Assembly (NCBI GenBank): GCA_965227745.1
Contig: OZ245769.1
Coordinates: 5,828,001-5,892,000, forward strand
Origin: GAS368 sp965227745
GTDB lineage: Bacteria; Verrucomicrobiota; Verrucomicrobiia; Opitutales; Opitutaceae
Reading direction: 5' to 3'
Length of the DNA: 64,000 nucleotides
Below, piece after piece: positions 33,614 to 41,164 of the stretch. Position 1 is the stretch's first letter. Each line of letters starts with the position of its first letter. Under the pieces are notes generated by a model that did not search any database, had not been told where the DNA came from, and saw nothing but the letters and a program-made list of their open reading frames with translations. The position numbers and the translations under genes are program-made.

Positions 33614-35329
33614 ATGGCCTCCTCCACTAGTCTTCAAGTCGCCGGTTTGGCTTCCAACTTCGATTGGAAGTCGTTTACGGACAGCATCATGGCGCTTGAG
33701 CACAAGCCGGCGGACAACCTGGCGGCGGAGCAGGATAAGAATGATACGAAGTCCAACATGCTGAGCATCTTGGGGACGAAGATTACCGCGCTACAGGTCG
33801 CTTCCCAGGCCCTTAAGGCGGATGGTCTTTTCGGCCAGCGGACGGCGACCTCGACGTCGTCGACGTGGAGCCCGTCGGTGGATAATGAAACGGCGACCGG
33901 CACCTACAAGATTGCGGTTTCACAATTGGCCACCACCGCGCGTCTCAGTGGCGCCGCGAATGCGGGGGCTGCGCTGAATCCGGCTTCGGACGATGTTTCG
34001 GGTCTGACGCTGGCCAACTTGCCGCTCGGCGCGCCGATCACGGCGGGCACTTTTACGATCAATGGCAAGCAAGTGTCGGTGGCGCTGACGGACTCGCTGC
34101 AGGATGTGTTTAACTCGATCAGCACCGCGACTGGTGGCGATGTCACCGCGAGCTACGATCACACGACGGACAAGATCACGCTCACCAGCGCGACCTCGAA
34201 TGTGATGCTCGGCGCGGTCAACGACTCGAGCAACCTCCTGCGTGCGCTAAAACTTGGCAACAATGGCACGGGCACGGTGACGAGTGCGGCACAACTCGGA
34301 ACCGTGAAGCCGGCGGCCACGCTCGCGAATGCGAATCTCGGCACGGCGTTTTCCGCCTCCGGGGATAGCTCCTTTAAGATCAATGGCGTTTCCATCGCCT
34401 ACAATACCACCACCGATACAATCAATTCGGTGATGAAGCGCATCAACGCGTCGGGCGCGGGCGTGACGGCGACTTACGATTCGGTCAACGACCGCTTCGC
34501 GCTGACCAATTCCAGCACGGGCGACCTCGGCGTCGCAGTGAGTGACGACCCGGGCGGGCTTCTCGCCTCGATGGGATTGCTGGCGGGCTCCTCGTTCGCC
34601 CGCGGCAAGAATGCGGAATTTACCCTCAATGATGGGACTTTGCTCTCGAGCGCGAGTAATACGCTCGATGCCACCGCCCACGGCATCACGGGACTCAAAG
34701 TCACCGTCGATAGCGAGAGTACGCAGACGGTCACAGTCGCCGCGGACACGGACAAGATGCAGACGAAGATCCAAGCCTTCATCGACAAGTTCAATGATGT
34801 GCAGGACTACCTCGACACCTCGACGAAGATCACAAGCGATGGCAAAGGAAAGGTCACGGCGGCGGGCCTTTCCGGCAACCGCGAGGTGCAGGAGTGGAGC
34901 CGCACCCTGCGCACGATGGCATTTAGCGCAATCGGGACCGGAACGATCAAGCGACTAGACGACCTGGGGATCGATTTCACCGCCGGCACGAGCAAGCTTA
35001 CAATCAAAGATAGCACGAAGTTAACTAATGCGCTGACCAATAACTCGTCGGAGGTGGAGTCGTTTTTCGCGACGGGCACCACGGGCTTCGCCGCGAAGTT
35101 TGACACCTATACGACCAAGATCGCGGCCGACGACGACACGCAGCAGAAGAATCTCACTAAGGCGAATGCGAATCTCGCCGACCAGATCGCCGCGATCGAG
35201 CGCCGCCTGGAGCAACAACGCGCGGTGATGGAGTCGGCTTTCATCCAAATGGAGACTGCCCAGTCGAAGCTGAAGACCCAGCAAACCGCGCTGACGAATG
35301 CGTTTTCGAGCTCAACCAAGTCTAGTTAA
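33614..35329 (+). CDS. fliD: Flagellar filament cap protein FliD
   Basis: This is a 571-residue FliD (HAP2). The N-terminal domain begins with LQVAGLASNFDWKSFTDSIMALEHKPADNL, the usual helix of the family, followed by a long beta-rich Ser/Thr region (residues 90-430, for example FTINGKQVSVALTDSLQDVFNSI and its repeat FKINGVSIAYNTTTDTINSVMKRINAS) and the C-terminal helical domain (AAIERRLEQQRAVMESAFIQMETAQSKLKTQQTALTNAF). The repeated FTINGK/FKINGV units are the flagellin-hook IN type motifs. It caps the filament and folds exported flagellin. Downstream genes follow closely, giving a fliD - lipoprotein - flgM-like - fliS - fliT-like order. Confidence 0.96.
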   Translation: MASSTSLQVAGLASNFDWKSFTDSIMALEHKPADNLAAEQDKNDTKSNMLSILGTKITALQVASQALKADGLFGQRTATSTSSTWSPSVDNETATGTYKIAVSQLATTARLSGAANAGAALNPASDDVSGLTLANLPLGAPITAGTFTINGKQVSVALTDSLQDVFNSISTATGGDVTASYDHTTDKITLTSATSNVMLGAVNDSSNLLRALKLGNNGTGTVTSAAQLGTVKPAATLANANLGTAFSASGDSSFKINGVSIAYNTTTDTINSVMKRINASGAGVTATYDSVNDRFALTNSSTGDLGVAVSDDPGGLLASMGLLAGSSFARGKNAEFTLNDGTLLSSASNTLDATAHGITGLKVTVDSESTQTVTVAADTDKMQTKIQAFIDKFNDVQDYLDTSTKITSDGKGKVTAAGLSGNREVQEWSRTLRTMAFSAIGTGTIKRLDDLGIDFTAGTSKLTIKDSTKLTNALTNNSSEVESFFATGTTGFAAKFDTYTTKIAADDDTQQKNLTKANANLADQIAAIERRLEQQRAVMESAFIQMETAQSKLKTQQTALTNAFSSSTKSS

Positions 35330-35334
35330 TTTAC

Positions 35335-36042
35335 ATGAACGTTCGCCCGCCCCTCCCGCGCGCTGCCGCCGCACTTTTGCTCGCCCTGCTCGCGGGCTGC
35401 ATGAATCCCTCGATCAACGACCCGGCGCGCGTGGGGCCGTTTTACGCTCCGACCAATTTCAAGGGCGAGCCCTCGCTGGGCGGAATCCGCCGCGTGGTGG
35501 TCCTGCCGGTCTGCGGCGGCTCGCTGGCTTCGGAGGAGACGACGGCGAATCTCGACCCCGTTTTCGCCGCAGCCCTCCAGCAGCAGCGTCGCTTCGAGGT
35601 GGTTCGCCTCTCGCGCGAAGATTGCCTGCGGAAATTTCGAGTAGCGGAAATCTCCTCCTCGGCCGCGTTGCCGCACGATTTCATGACGGTGCTCAAGCGG
35701 GAGTTTGCCGCCGATGCCGTGCTGTTTATCGATATCACGATCTTCCGCCCGTATCGGCCTCTGGCCATCGGGCTCCGAGCCAAGCTCGCGACGCTGGAGG
35801 GCACCCGCTTGGTCTGGACCTTTGACGACACGTTTTCGACCGATAATCCTGCCGTCGCTAACAGCGCGCGCCATCATCTGCTTACGGGCGACCGGGGCGA
35901 TGTCCCGGCAGACTTGACCCCGGCGGTGCTGCAGTCGCCCTCCCGTTTCGCCGAGTATGCGGCGAGCACAATGTTTGGCACCCTGCCTCCAGTGATCGAT
36001 GCCGTCCCCGCCAATCCGGCACCCCCGGCGAATAAACGCTAA
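35335..36042 (+). CDS. Lipoprotein of unknown function in the fliD unit
   Basis: The 235 residues start with a lipoprotein signal peptide (AAAALLLALLAGC, lipidation at the cysteine). The domain after it has alternating strands and helices (IRRVVVLPVCGGSLASEET, FAAALQQQRRFEVVRLSREDCL, LKREFAADAVLFIDITIFRPYRP), which is the pattern of TolB N-terminal/GNA1162-like outer-membrane lipoproteins. Vibrio FlgT has a similar fold and helps assemble the basal body, but this similarity is only structural in kind. The start is 5 bp after the fliD stop, so the two are co-transcribed. A role in the outer-membrane part of the flagellum is possible. Confidence 0.75.
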   Translation: MNVRPPLPRAAAALLLALLAGCMNPSINDPARVGPFYAPTNFKGEPSLGGIRRVVVLPVCGGSLASEETTANLDPVFAAALQQQRRFEVVRLSREDCLRKFRVAEISSSAALPHDFMTVLKREFAADAVLFIDITIFRPYRPLAIGLRAKLATLEGTRLVWTFDDTFSTDNPAVANSARHHLLTGDRGDVPADLTPAVLQSPSRFAEYAASTMFGTLPPVIDAVPANPAPPANKR

Positions 36043-36066
36043 AGGTTTACGCCTTCCAACCGATAC
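36040..36066 (+). promoter_or_regulatory. Sigma-28-type promoter for the flgM-like/fliS unit
   Basis: TAAAGGTT (36040-36047) starts three bases before the lipoprotein stop codon ends; an 11-bp spacer leads to ACCGATAC (36059-36066). The next start is the ATG at 36140, leaving a leader of about 65 bases. Confidence 0.65.
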
Positions 36067-36139
36067 TCTTTTCAGTCAATCAACGGCGTTCCCTGTAACT
36101 GACATCAGCGGCAGACCGTTTCGCAACCCGAAATAGCCA

Positions 36140-36424
36140 ATGATCTCCTCCGCATCATCTCCCGACCGCACACCGCGTGCCGACCTCGTTTCGGCACCCA
36201 GCCAGTCCGCGCCCCGACCCTACGCCCCGCGCCCGGATAGCATTTCGACCGAGAGCGCCGCGAATCTGCGCGCCGCACTCGCTCGCCAGCCGGAAGTTCG
36301 CCCCGAGGTGGTGGCCCGGGCCCGTACGCTCGCCGCCGATCCGAATTATCCCTCGCCGCAAATCATGAAGCGCATCGCCCAGCAGATCGTGGCCTCGCCC
36401 GATCTGAGCGAAGACGAATCCTAA
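36140..36424 (+). CDS. FlgM-like small protein (candidate anti-sigma-28 factor)
   Basis: This 94-residue protein has an unstructured Ser/Pro/Arg-rich N-terminal half and a helical C-terminal half (ISTESAANLRAALARQPEVRPEVVARARTLAADP, then YPSPQIMKRIAQQIVAS). That is the shape of FlgM, whose disordered N-terminus is exported and whose C-terminal helices hold FliA; the arrangement VRPEVVARARxLxADPxYPS...IAxxIxxS matches FlgM C-terminal helices in outline. It sits between fliD and fliS, just before which a sigma-28-type promoter is found. The name FlgM is a proposal: overall identity to well-known FlgM proteins is low, and no sigma-28 gene is in the window. Confidence 0.6.
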   Translation: MISSASSPDRTPRADLVSAPSQSAPRPYAPRPDSISTESAANLRAALARQPEVRPEVVARARTLAADPNYPSPQIMKRIAQQIVASPDLSEDES

Positions 36425-36436
36425 GCCGGCCCACCC

Positions 36437-36865
36437 ATGTTTGCCCAAGGTTACGCGCGCACGTACCGCGCCACGTCTATTCTCACGGCCAGTCCCGGCC
36501 AGCTCGTCCTCATGCTTTACGACGGGGCGCTCAAGGCAATGGGTCTTGCGCAGGAAGCGTTTTCGCTTCCGCCCGAAGACATGACCCGCATCCAGATTAT
36601 CAATACGCAGCTCTTGAAGGCCCAGGCCATCATCAACGAGCTGCAGAGCGGCCTCAACATGGAGGCCGGCGGGGAATTTGCCCGTACCATGCACCGGCTT
36701 TACGACTATCATAATCGCCGGTTGAACGAGGCCAATATCCGGAAGCAAGTTGAGCCGGTGATCGAAGTCGAGCGCCTGGTGCGCGAATTGCGCGATGCGT
36801 GGGCCCAGATGCTCACCCAGCAGACCGATCCCGCCGCAGTCGAGCGCGTGCGCGGCGTGGCCTAG
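36437..36865 (+). CDS. fliS: Flagellar export chaperone FliS
   Basis: The 142 residues match FliS: YARTYRATSILTASPGQLVLMLYDGALKAMGLAQEAF at the N-terminus, then KAQAIINELQSGLNMEAGGEFARTMHRLYDYHNRRLNEANIRKQVEPVIEVERLVRELRDAW. FliS binds newly made flagellin in the cytoplasm and keeps it unfolded for export. The length agrees with the family (about 125-145). It is 12 bp after the FlgM-like gene and 11 bp before the FliT-like gene. Confidence 0.95.
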   Translation: MFAQGYARTYRATSILTASPGQLVLMLYDGALKAMGLAQEAFSLPPEDMTRIQIINTQLLKAQAIINELQSGLNMEAGGEFARTMHRLYDYHNRRLNEANIRKQVEPVIEVERLVRELRDAWAQMLTQQTDPAAVERVRGVA

Positions 36866-36876
36866 GCCCAAGTGCG

Positions 36877-37242
36877 ATGGAAAACGTCGCCCAAACCTGT
36901 GTCCGCCTGCTCCTCGCCCTCGAGGATCTGGCTGCTCGCGAGGCAGCTGCCGTGCAGACACAGGATTTTTCCACTGCCGTGGAGATCCAGGGACGCGCCG
37001 AACCGCTCATCGAATATATCGCCACTCACGGTCCGGCCGTCGCCGATAATGCGCTGCGCGGCCGCGTCTGGGATTTTTTGCGCCGCCGCGCGCTTACTGC
37101 CGACTCGCTTGCCCGGCAACTCGCGCAAGCCCGTGAAGATTTGCAGGGCACGCGGGCCAGCCAGCACCGCGCCGCCCGAATGGCCCCCGTCTACGGTTCG
37201 GTGGGCGCCCCAGTGGCACGCCAACTACTGGCCGTGGGGTAA
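36877..37242 (+). CDS. FliT/FlgN-like small helical protein
   Basis: Read from the ATG at 36877, this is a 121-residue helical protein (VRLLLALEDLAAREAAAVQTQDFSTAVEIQGRAEPLIEYI; SLARQLAQAREDLQGTRAS). The size, the N-terminal helix and the position directly after fliS fit FliT or another type III export chaperone; FliT usually follows fliS and binds FliD. Sequence alone does not distinguish FliT from FlgN-like proteins. The product ends with the conserved-looking YGSVGAPVARQLLAVG. Confidence 0.65.
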   Translation: MENVAQTCVRLLLALEDLAAREAAAVQTQDFSTAVEIQGRAEPLIEYIATHGPAVADNALRGRVWDFLRRRALTADSLARQLAQAREDLQGTRASQHRAARMAPVYGSVGAPVARQLLAVG

Positions 37243-37683
37243 ACGATCACGCAAGACGCGGATCGGCGGGAGCCGATGATGTAGCGCAGGTCCGACTGAG
37301 GTTGGGCGTGGCTGTTATGACCAAGTGCTTTTATTTTGCGTCTCCGATTTGGAGGTCGGGGAGAATAGCTCCCGTGTGGTAAAAGCGGATGCCTCGTCCA
37401 TATCGCGCCGTTTACCGGCGGATATAGCGGTGTGATCGCCTCAATTTGCAGTGCGATCGCCGGCGCGATGAGATAAAACGAGAGCGATCAATGACCCTGT
37501 CATCGCTGGCCCGCACAGTCGGCTCAGCCTCACGACGGCGAACCGAGCTTCGTTGCCGGTTGTTACCCGGTAAAGCGCGACAAGGGCCGATGAACGGGAG
37601 GGCCTTTGAAAAAGAAAAAAGGCGCAGAGTGGTCTGCGCCCGATACGATGAGAGAGGGTGAGAAAACGCGGTGCCTTACGCGA
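37243..37683. other. Intergenic region between converging units
   Basis: About 440 bp with no credible gene. The terminator at 37610-37640 serves the minus-strand gene. Positions 37400-37475 contain repeated GATCGCC words and palindromes. A TAAAG and a GCCGATGA box at 37571-37592 are only 15 bp apart (first base to first base) instead of 19-20, so they do not form a sigma-28 site. Confidence 0.5.
37610..37640 (-). terminator. Rho-independent terminator
   Basis: On the minus strand GGCGCAGA-CCAC-TCTGCGCC is followed by T6CT5. It ends the gene 37684-38085. Confidence 0.92.
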
Positions 37684-38085
37684 TCAGGACGCTACCGCCG
37701 TGAGCTGTGACGCCTCTTCGGCCGCTGCGCTGGTGACGATGGCGGCGGGCGGGCCCTCCAGCCAGGCGGAGCCGATGCGGGAAGCCTCGAGGCGCCAGTT
37801 GACGTTAGGGGTCGAGTAGACGGAAAGGACGGGGAAGGCTTCGCTCCCTTTCCAATTGAGGCTGGCCTTTAGGCACTGCGATCCGTCGGCGAGCGCAAAA
37901 GCCTGGAGGAAGATGGCGCCGCCAGGGCAGGGGAGCTCGGCACCCGCGCGGGCAGTGATGGTGAGGCGGGCGAGCCCGTGATGAAAATTGACCATGCGGG
38001 TGGTTTCCCACGCGCCGCCATCAACGGCTGGCGATTCGGCGAGGATGGCTCGCTCGATGTCGGAAAGAAAGGATAGTAAGCGCAT
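37684..38085 (-). CDS. Hypothetical protein divergent from a response regulator
   Basis: I do not recognise this protein of about 133 residues. It has an N-terminal helix (MRLLSFLSDIERAILAESP) and then an apparently beta-rich domain (MVNFHHGLARLTITARAG, IFLQAFALADGSQCLKASLNWKGSEAFPVLSVYS, WRLEASRIGSAWLEGP). A longer frame opens with GTG at 38133, but a sigma-28-type promoter (38096-38122) lies inside this extension, which supports the ATG at 38085. It shares a divergent promoter region with the REC gene. A small signalling partner of that regulator is a reasonable guess. Confidence 0.6.
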   Translation of the reverse strand: MRLLSFLSDIERAILAESPAVDGGAWETTRMVNFHHGLARLTITARAGAELPCPGGAIFLQAFALADGSQCLKASLNWKGSEAFPVLSVYSTPNVNWRLEASRIGSAWLEGPPAAIVTSAAAEEASQLTAVAS

Positions 38086-38095
38086 CGCAAGAATG

Positions 38096-38122
38096 TGATC
38101 GGGCGCGGGGGCGAAATCTTTA
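38096..38122 (-). promoter_or_regulatory. Sigma-28-type promoter for the hypothetical gene
   Basis: On the minus strand TAAAGATT (38122-38115), an 11-bp spacer and CCCGATCA (38103-38096). It ends ten bases before the ATG at 38085, the same spacing as at the PAS kinase and HDOD 2 genes. Confidence 0.55.
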
Positions 38123-38133
38123 GCTGTTTCCAC

Positions 38134-38160
38134 TAAAGTTTATTCCCTAGACGCCGAAAT
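38134..38160 (+). promoter_or_regulatory. Sigma-28-type promoter for the REC-only regulator
   Basis: A perfect TAAAGTTT (38134-38141), an 11-bp spacer and GCCGAAAT (38153-38160) precede the ATG at 38169. Confidence 0.7.
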
Positions 38161-38168
38161 CATCTCGC

Positions 38169-38612
38169 ATGTCGACTGCCGGCGCAGCCAGTTTCGGGCT
38201 CTTGTCTCCGATATCCATCAAGGCCGCAGTTTCCCGTGGGCGCGACACGGTACTTCTCGTCGAAGACGATGAGTCGCTGGCCAAGCTGTTCGTTCTGTTG
38301 CTGCAGCGGTGTGGCTTCCGCGTGGTCCACGCGAGAAACGGAGCGGATTGCGTGCGGCTATTTGACCAAAACCCGGCGTCCATCGCTTTGCTTCTGGTCG
38401 ATTGCAATCTGCCCGACGCTCATGGTGGCTCGCTATGCCACCGGTTGCGCGGCACCGTGCCCGGCCTGCCGGTGCTCCTGACGAGCGGACGCCGACAAGA
38501 GGCTCTACAGGAACTGCTCGCGGCGGATGGGCCGACCGGTTTTTTGCCGAAGCCATTTTTCCCGGGTGACGTGTTACCTCACGTGCGCGCGCTGGTGGCT
38601 GCAGCAGCCTGA
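38169..38612 (+). CDS. Single-domain response regulator
   Basis: The 147 residues form a receiver domain (from about residue 24) after a short N-terminal tail. DTVLLVEDDESL supplies the acidic pocket, LLLVDCNLPDAHGG the phosphorylation site, LLTSGR the threonine/serine switch and FLPKPFFPGD the lysine. No output domain follows, so it acts like CheY or Spo0F through protein contact. The sigma-28-type promoter links it to motility. Of the two-component proteins here without a partner, the PAS hybrid kinase is a possible source of phosphate. Confidence 0.9.
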   Translation: MSTAGAASFGLLSPISIKAAVSRGRDTVLLVEDDESLAKLFVLLLQRCGFRVVHARNGADCVRLFDQNPASIALLLVDCNLPDAHGGSLCHRLRGTVPGLPVLLTSGRRQEALQELLAADGPTGFLPKPFFPGDVLPHVRALVAAAA

Positions 38613-38877
38613 GCATTCTCATACATTTCCGAGGTTGCCTAAAAGGGGCTACGGGCCGGCTTATGGCACGAAATCATCCTTTTAATGATATAACCGCATG
38701 GTACTAGCCGACCGGTACCATAAAGCACAGGGGTGCAGGATTTTTGGTAAACACCCTTGAGAAGAGCCGGGATTCGTAAAATCCGCAGCAGAGGTGCGGG
38801 AACATTTGTTTGCACGAGGACGTTTGGTGTTCTTAGTCAGCATCCTATCGTTCTGCGGTTTCACCACTCCCTGCCCC

Positions 38878-40365
38878 ATGTCCTTTGAGAAAATCCTCAT
38901 CGTCGAAGACGACATGGTCATTCGAAATTTGCTGATGAGCATTTTCGGCCGGCATAAATTGCCCGTAAGCTGCGCCGGGAGCCTGGCGGAAGCATCGGCG
39001 CATTTGGCCCGCGAACCGTTTGATTTGATGATGCTCGATTTGCGCCTGCCGGACGGCGACGGGTTGAAATTTCTCGAGCAAGTGGCGGTACTCCCCGAGC
39101 GGCCCCTCGTGGTGATGGTGACCGGCTTCGGCTCCATCGAGTCCGCGGTGGCCTGCATGCGGGCGGGCGCTTTTGATTACGTGCTCAAGCCGTTTTCGCC
39201 GAGCCAGATCGACGTGATTTTGCGCAAGGCCCAGACGTATCGCCAGCTCCTGCGCGTCAGCCGGCTGCTGAGCGACGACCCCGAGGACGACGATGCCCTG
39301 CTCGTCGGCCGCAGCTCCGCCATGACGCGTCTCCGGCAGTTGATCGAGCGCGTCGCGCCCACGGATGCGACGGTACTCGTCACAGGTGAAAGCGGCACCG
39401 GCAAGGAAATGATCTCCCGCGAATTTTACCGCCGCAGTCCGCGTCGCGGCCAGCCGTTCATCAAGATGAACTGCGCGGCGATTTCGGAAAATCTGATCGA
39501 GAGCGAATTTTTCGGTCACGAGCGCGGCGCTTTTACCGGTGCCACGGAGCGCCGTGAGGGGCGCTTCGAACTCGCCAACAACGGCACGCTTCTCCTCGAC
39601 GAGGTCAGCGAGATCCCCATCGCGCTTCAGGCCAAGCTCCTGCGGGTGTTGCAAGAGCGGGAGTTTGAGCGCGTGGGCGGCAGCCGCACGATCAAGGTCA
39701 ACGTGCGCATCATCGCGACGTCGAATCGCGACCTGCTCGCGCACGTCAGCAAGGGCGATTTCCGCCAGGACCTGTATTACCGCCTCAATGTTTTTCCGGT
39801 GCACGTCCCCGCGTTGCGTGAACGCATCGACGACATTCCATTGCTCGCCGATCACTTCCTGCGCCGCTTCACGCGCAAACACGGCTTCAAAGTCACCGGC
39901 TTTTCCGAATCCGCGCGCGTCGCGATGCTCACGTACCGCTGGCCGGGCAATGTCCGCGAACTCCAAAACACCATCGAGCGCGCGGTGATTCTTTCTGAGT
40001 CCGGGCGCCCCGTGACGTCGGCCGTGCTCGGTCTGCCTGCCGATCTGGAGCCAAACGAAACCACCTCCATGCACCCGTGGGCGACCGAGGGCGTCAGCGA
40101 ACTCCCGCTACCGGTCGAAGAGCCTGCCGGTGCCTTGCCAAGCGGCGACCCCTCGGCGGGACTTAATGACGGCGCCGGTCAGGTGCTGCGCCTCGACGAA
40201 TTGGAAAAGAACGCCATTCGCAACGCGCTGAAACAGACCAATGGCAACCGCACCCAGGCGGCGACCGCGCTCGGCATCAGCATTCGCACGCTGCGCAATA
40301 AATTGCAGGAGTACCGCGAGGCCGGCGATCCGATCGATGTCGGCATGGAATCGGCGGAGGCGTGA
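38878..40365 (+). CDS. NtrC-family sigma-54-dependent response regulator 1
   Basis: From the ATG at 38878 this is a 495-residue activator with three domains: receiver (1-120, LMMLDLRLPDGDG), AAA+ (about 140-380) and a Fis-type helix-turn-helix (about 440-485, NGNRTQAATALGISIRTLRNKLQEY). The AAA+ domain has Walker A GESGTGKE, the GAFTGA loop that contacts sigma-54, Walker B GTLLLDEVSEIP and the RWPGNVRELQN arginine region, so it should be fully active. Its location inside the flagellar region suggests a FlgR/FlrC-type flagellar regulator. A kinase partner is not adjacent. No obvious promoter was found in the preceding 265 bp. Confidence 0.93.
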   Translation: MSFEKILIVEDDMVIRNLLMSIFGRHKLPVSCAGSLAEASAHLAREPFDLMMLDLRLPDGDGLKFLEQVAVLPERPLVVMVTGFGSIESAVACMRAGAFDYVLKPFSPSQIDVILRKAQTYRQLLRVSRLLSDDPEDDDALLVGRSSAMTRLRQLIERVAPTDATVLVTGESGTGKEMISREFYRRSPRRGQPFIKMNCAAISENLIESEFFGHERGAFTGATERREGRFELANNGTLLLDEVSEIPIALQAKLLRVLQEREFERVGGSRTIKVNVRIIATSNRDLLAHVSKGDFRQDLYYRLNVFPVHVPALRERIDDIPLLADHFLRRFTRKHGFKVTGFSESARVAMLTYRWPGNVRELQNTIERAVILSESGRPVTSAVLGLPADLEPNETTSMHPWATEGVSELPLPVEEPAGALPSGDPSAGLNDGAGQVLRLDELEKNAIRNALKQTNGNRTQAATALGISIRTLRNKLQEYREAGDPIDVGMESAEA

Positions 40366-40558
40366 GATAATCGCGCAGGCGAAGGTCTATTTTTGAGAAA
40401 GCCTTCTCCAGGCCCCAGCTAAAGCTGAACGGGATATTTGAATTAGCGTGGATGGGCGGAGGCAGGCGGGAGAAGGGGTTGATGGACCCTCGCGGAATTT
40501 TCCCTGAGCAGGGTAAATCGAATTTCTGCGAATTCGGTGAGGTTTGTGAAATACCTGC

Positions 40559-40589
40559 TTAAGCATCGGTGCTATCGCGCCGATAGCAC
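40559..40589 (+). promoter_or_regulatory. Sigma-28-type promoter for cheX, -10 inside a palindrome
   Basis: TTAAGCAT (40559-40566), a 12-bp spacer and GCCGATAG (40579-40586). The -10 is part of a perfect palindrome, GTGCTATCG-CGC-CGATAGCAC (40569-40589), which may be an operator or hairpin. Confidence 0.65.
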
Positions 40590-40617
40590 TGAAATTCCGG
40601 CAAGCTCCCAACCCACC

Positions 40618-41139
40618 ATGCCCGCCACCGCTGAAATTACCGAAACGCTGATCCGCGATTACATCAACCGCGCTGTCACCGATGTTTTTAAGACCATGCT
40701 GGGTCGCGAACCGACCTTCAGCACGCAGGCTCCCCGGCTCGAAGGCGAGCCGTTGCCCGCCCCCGAAGGAAATCGCCCCCAGGTCGTCGGCACCGTCGGC
40801 TTCATCGGCGATGTGAACGGCTTGATCTACCTCCATCTCGATCTCGCGTTTGCCAAGCTCTGCACCTGCCATCTTCTCGGCATGACCGACGCGGAACTCG
40901 AGGAAGCGGGCGACGAGGTCATCAACGACGCCATCGGCGAGCTGACCAACATGACGGTGGGCGGCTTCAAGAATGGCCTCTGCGACGCGGGGTACCCGTG
41001 CAAGCTCACGATCCCCTCCATCCTGCGCGGCAGCAATTTTTCCATCGAGCCGATCAGCTCCGCCGTGCGCCACATCTACTATTTCGACTGCGCGGAGCAC
41101 CGCGTCGTCGCCGACATCCTGATGAAGGCTGACGAATAA
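40618..41139 (+). CDS. cheX: CheX-family chemotaxis phosphatase
   Basis: The ATG at 40618 gives 173 residues. The long helix DEVINDAIGELTNMTVGGFKNGL has the ExxN pair (E-L-T-N) that CheC/CheX phosphatases use to attack CheY-phosphate, and the surrounding beta strands (VVGTVGFIGDVNGLIYLHLDLAFA, NFSIEPISSAVRHIYYFDC) match the family. Its job would be to remove phosphate from CheY-like receivers. It is followed 25 bp later by the REC-REC-STAS protein, which may be its substrate or partner. The frame can be extended upstream to 40537, but this crosses the promoter. Confidence 0.85.
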   Translation: MPATAEITETLIRDYINRAVTDVFKTMLGREPTFSTQAPRLEGEPLPAPEGNRPQVVGTVGFIGDVNGLIYLHLDLAFAKLCTCHLLGMTDAELEEAGDEVINDAIGELTNMTVGGFKNGLCDAGYPCKLTIPSILRGSNFSIEPISSAVRHIYYFDCAEHRVVADILMKADE

Positions 41140-41164
41140 GCAACGTATCCAATTTAACACTACC

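Noticed and set aside
37571..37592. TAAAG...GCCGATGA in the gap before 37684
   Set aside because: First-base distance is 15 instead of 19-20, and no gene starts downstream on that strand before the terminator.
38664..38680. TGGCACG as a sigma-54 -24 element before the first NtrC-family gene
   Set aside because: There is no GC at N10, so the -12 element is missing.
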